Shown piece after piece: positions 63,999 to 64,000 of a stretch of DNA of 64,000 nucleotides. The notes below the pieces were generated by a model that was not told where the DNA came from, did no database searches, and saw only the letters and a list, made by a program, of their open reading frames with translations. Numbering within the stretch: position 1 is the first letter of the stretch; every line of letters starts with the position of its first letter. Source of the stretch: Pseudomonas sp. B28(2017) (lineage in GTDB: Bacteria > Pseudomonadota > Gammaproteobacteria > Pseudomonadales > Pseudomonadaceae); assembly GCF_002113025.1 (NCBI RefSeq), contig NZ_NEJH01000002.1:186001-250000 (forward strand), in the 5' to 3' direction. The position numbers and the translations under genes are program-made.

Positions 63999-64000
63999 CT

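Noticed and set aside
1..64000. CRISPR arrays, rRNA genes, insertion sequences, prophage
   Set aside because: No regular direct repeats with unique spacers, no rRNA core sequence, no transposase or phage structural gene was seen in any part of the window.

Overview
The window is bacterial chromosome from a fluorescent Pseudomonas, most likely of the P. fluorescens group. The GC content is high, the gene neighbourhoods are typical of the genus (dapA-bamC-purC-tRNA-Ser, algU-mucA-mucB-mucD, nadB-ygfX-sdhE), phaG is present, and several gaps hold the GCGAGC..GCTCGCTCCCAC type of REP/REPIN repeat. About 59 protein genes, one of them a broken copy, and two tRNAs (Ser-CGA, Gly-CCC) are supported. 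I see no rRNA, CRISPR array, prophage, insertion sequence or replication origin.

Layout. 1-4.8 kb: 3' part missing of a glutamine-synthetase-like (glutamylpolyamine-type) gene, an EamA exporter, and an orphan 5-carboxymethyl-2-hydroxymuconate isomerase between two LysR regulators. 5-13.2 kb: tRNA-Ser, then the leftward dapA-bamC-MBL hydrolase-purC run, the rightward gcvR-bcp pair, an AI-2E-type permease with a TusA-like protein, and the protease/chaperone BepA. 13.2-17.1 kb: the envelope-stress operon algU-mucA-mucB-mucD without mucC, with an AlgU-type promoter upstream. 17.6-21.8 kb: nadB, ygfX, sdhE, ygfZ and an HDOD protein. 21.9-29.5 kb: the tricarboxylate uptake locus (tctE/tctD two-component system, OprD-family porin, tctC-tctB-tctA, and an AbrB-family membrane protein coupled to tctA); three tandem 11-bp repeats lie in the divergent promoter region.

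29.6-35.6 kb: ung, a 3-hydroxyisobutyryl-CoA hydrolase-like gene, two tyrosine/glycine-rich lipoproteins, a frameshifted remnant of a GGDEF gene, a cysteine-rich CWC protein, rsuA, phaG and tRNA-Gly. 35.6-40.7 kb: an AT-richer stretch with a 44-residue membrane peptide, tam, a DUF4142 protein, a 52-residue KGG-repeat protein, a PAS-GAF-GGDEF protein, a LysE exporter, and a toxin-antitoxin pair with a clear palindromic operator. 40.7-50.6 kb: LysR/DUF606, a possible catabolic unit (LysR, CaiB/BaiF CoA-transferase, HMG-CoA-lyase-like enzyme, MFS carrier), a DUF4917 protein with SIR2-like motifs, an EamA exporter and a thiolase. 50.7-64 kb: a double-domain PPK2, mnmC, the N-acetylglutaminylglutamine amide osmolyte genes (asnO-like, ngg, M42 peptidase), a UPF0270 protein, a YnfA protein, an SDR, a DUF3309 peptide and an LTA-synthase-like sulfatase.

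Most genes are core housekeeping or stress genes. Envelope stress (algU-muc, bepA, bamC), osmotic protection (NAGGN) and small stress-type proteins (KGG, DUF3309) recur. The parts most worth a second look are the CaiB/HMG-lyase/MFS unit, the SIR2-like DUF4917 gene, the paired Tyr-rich lipoproteins, the decayed GGDEF gene, and the regulatory repeats at tctD/porin and at the toxin-antitoxin promoter. Nothing in the window is clearly an undescribed multi-gene system.
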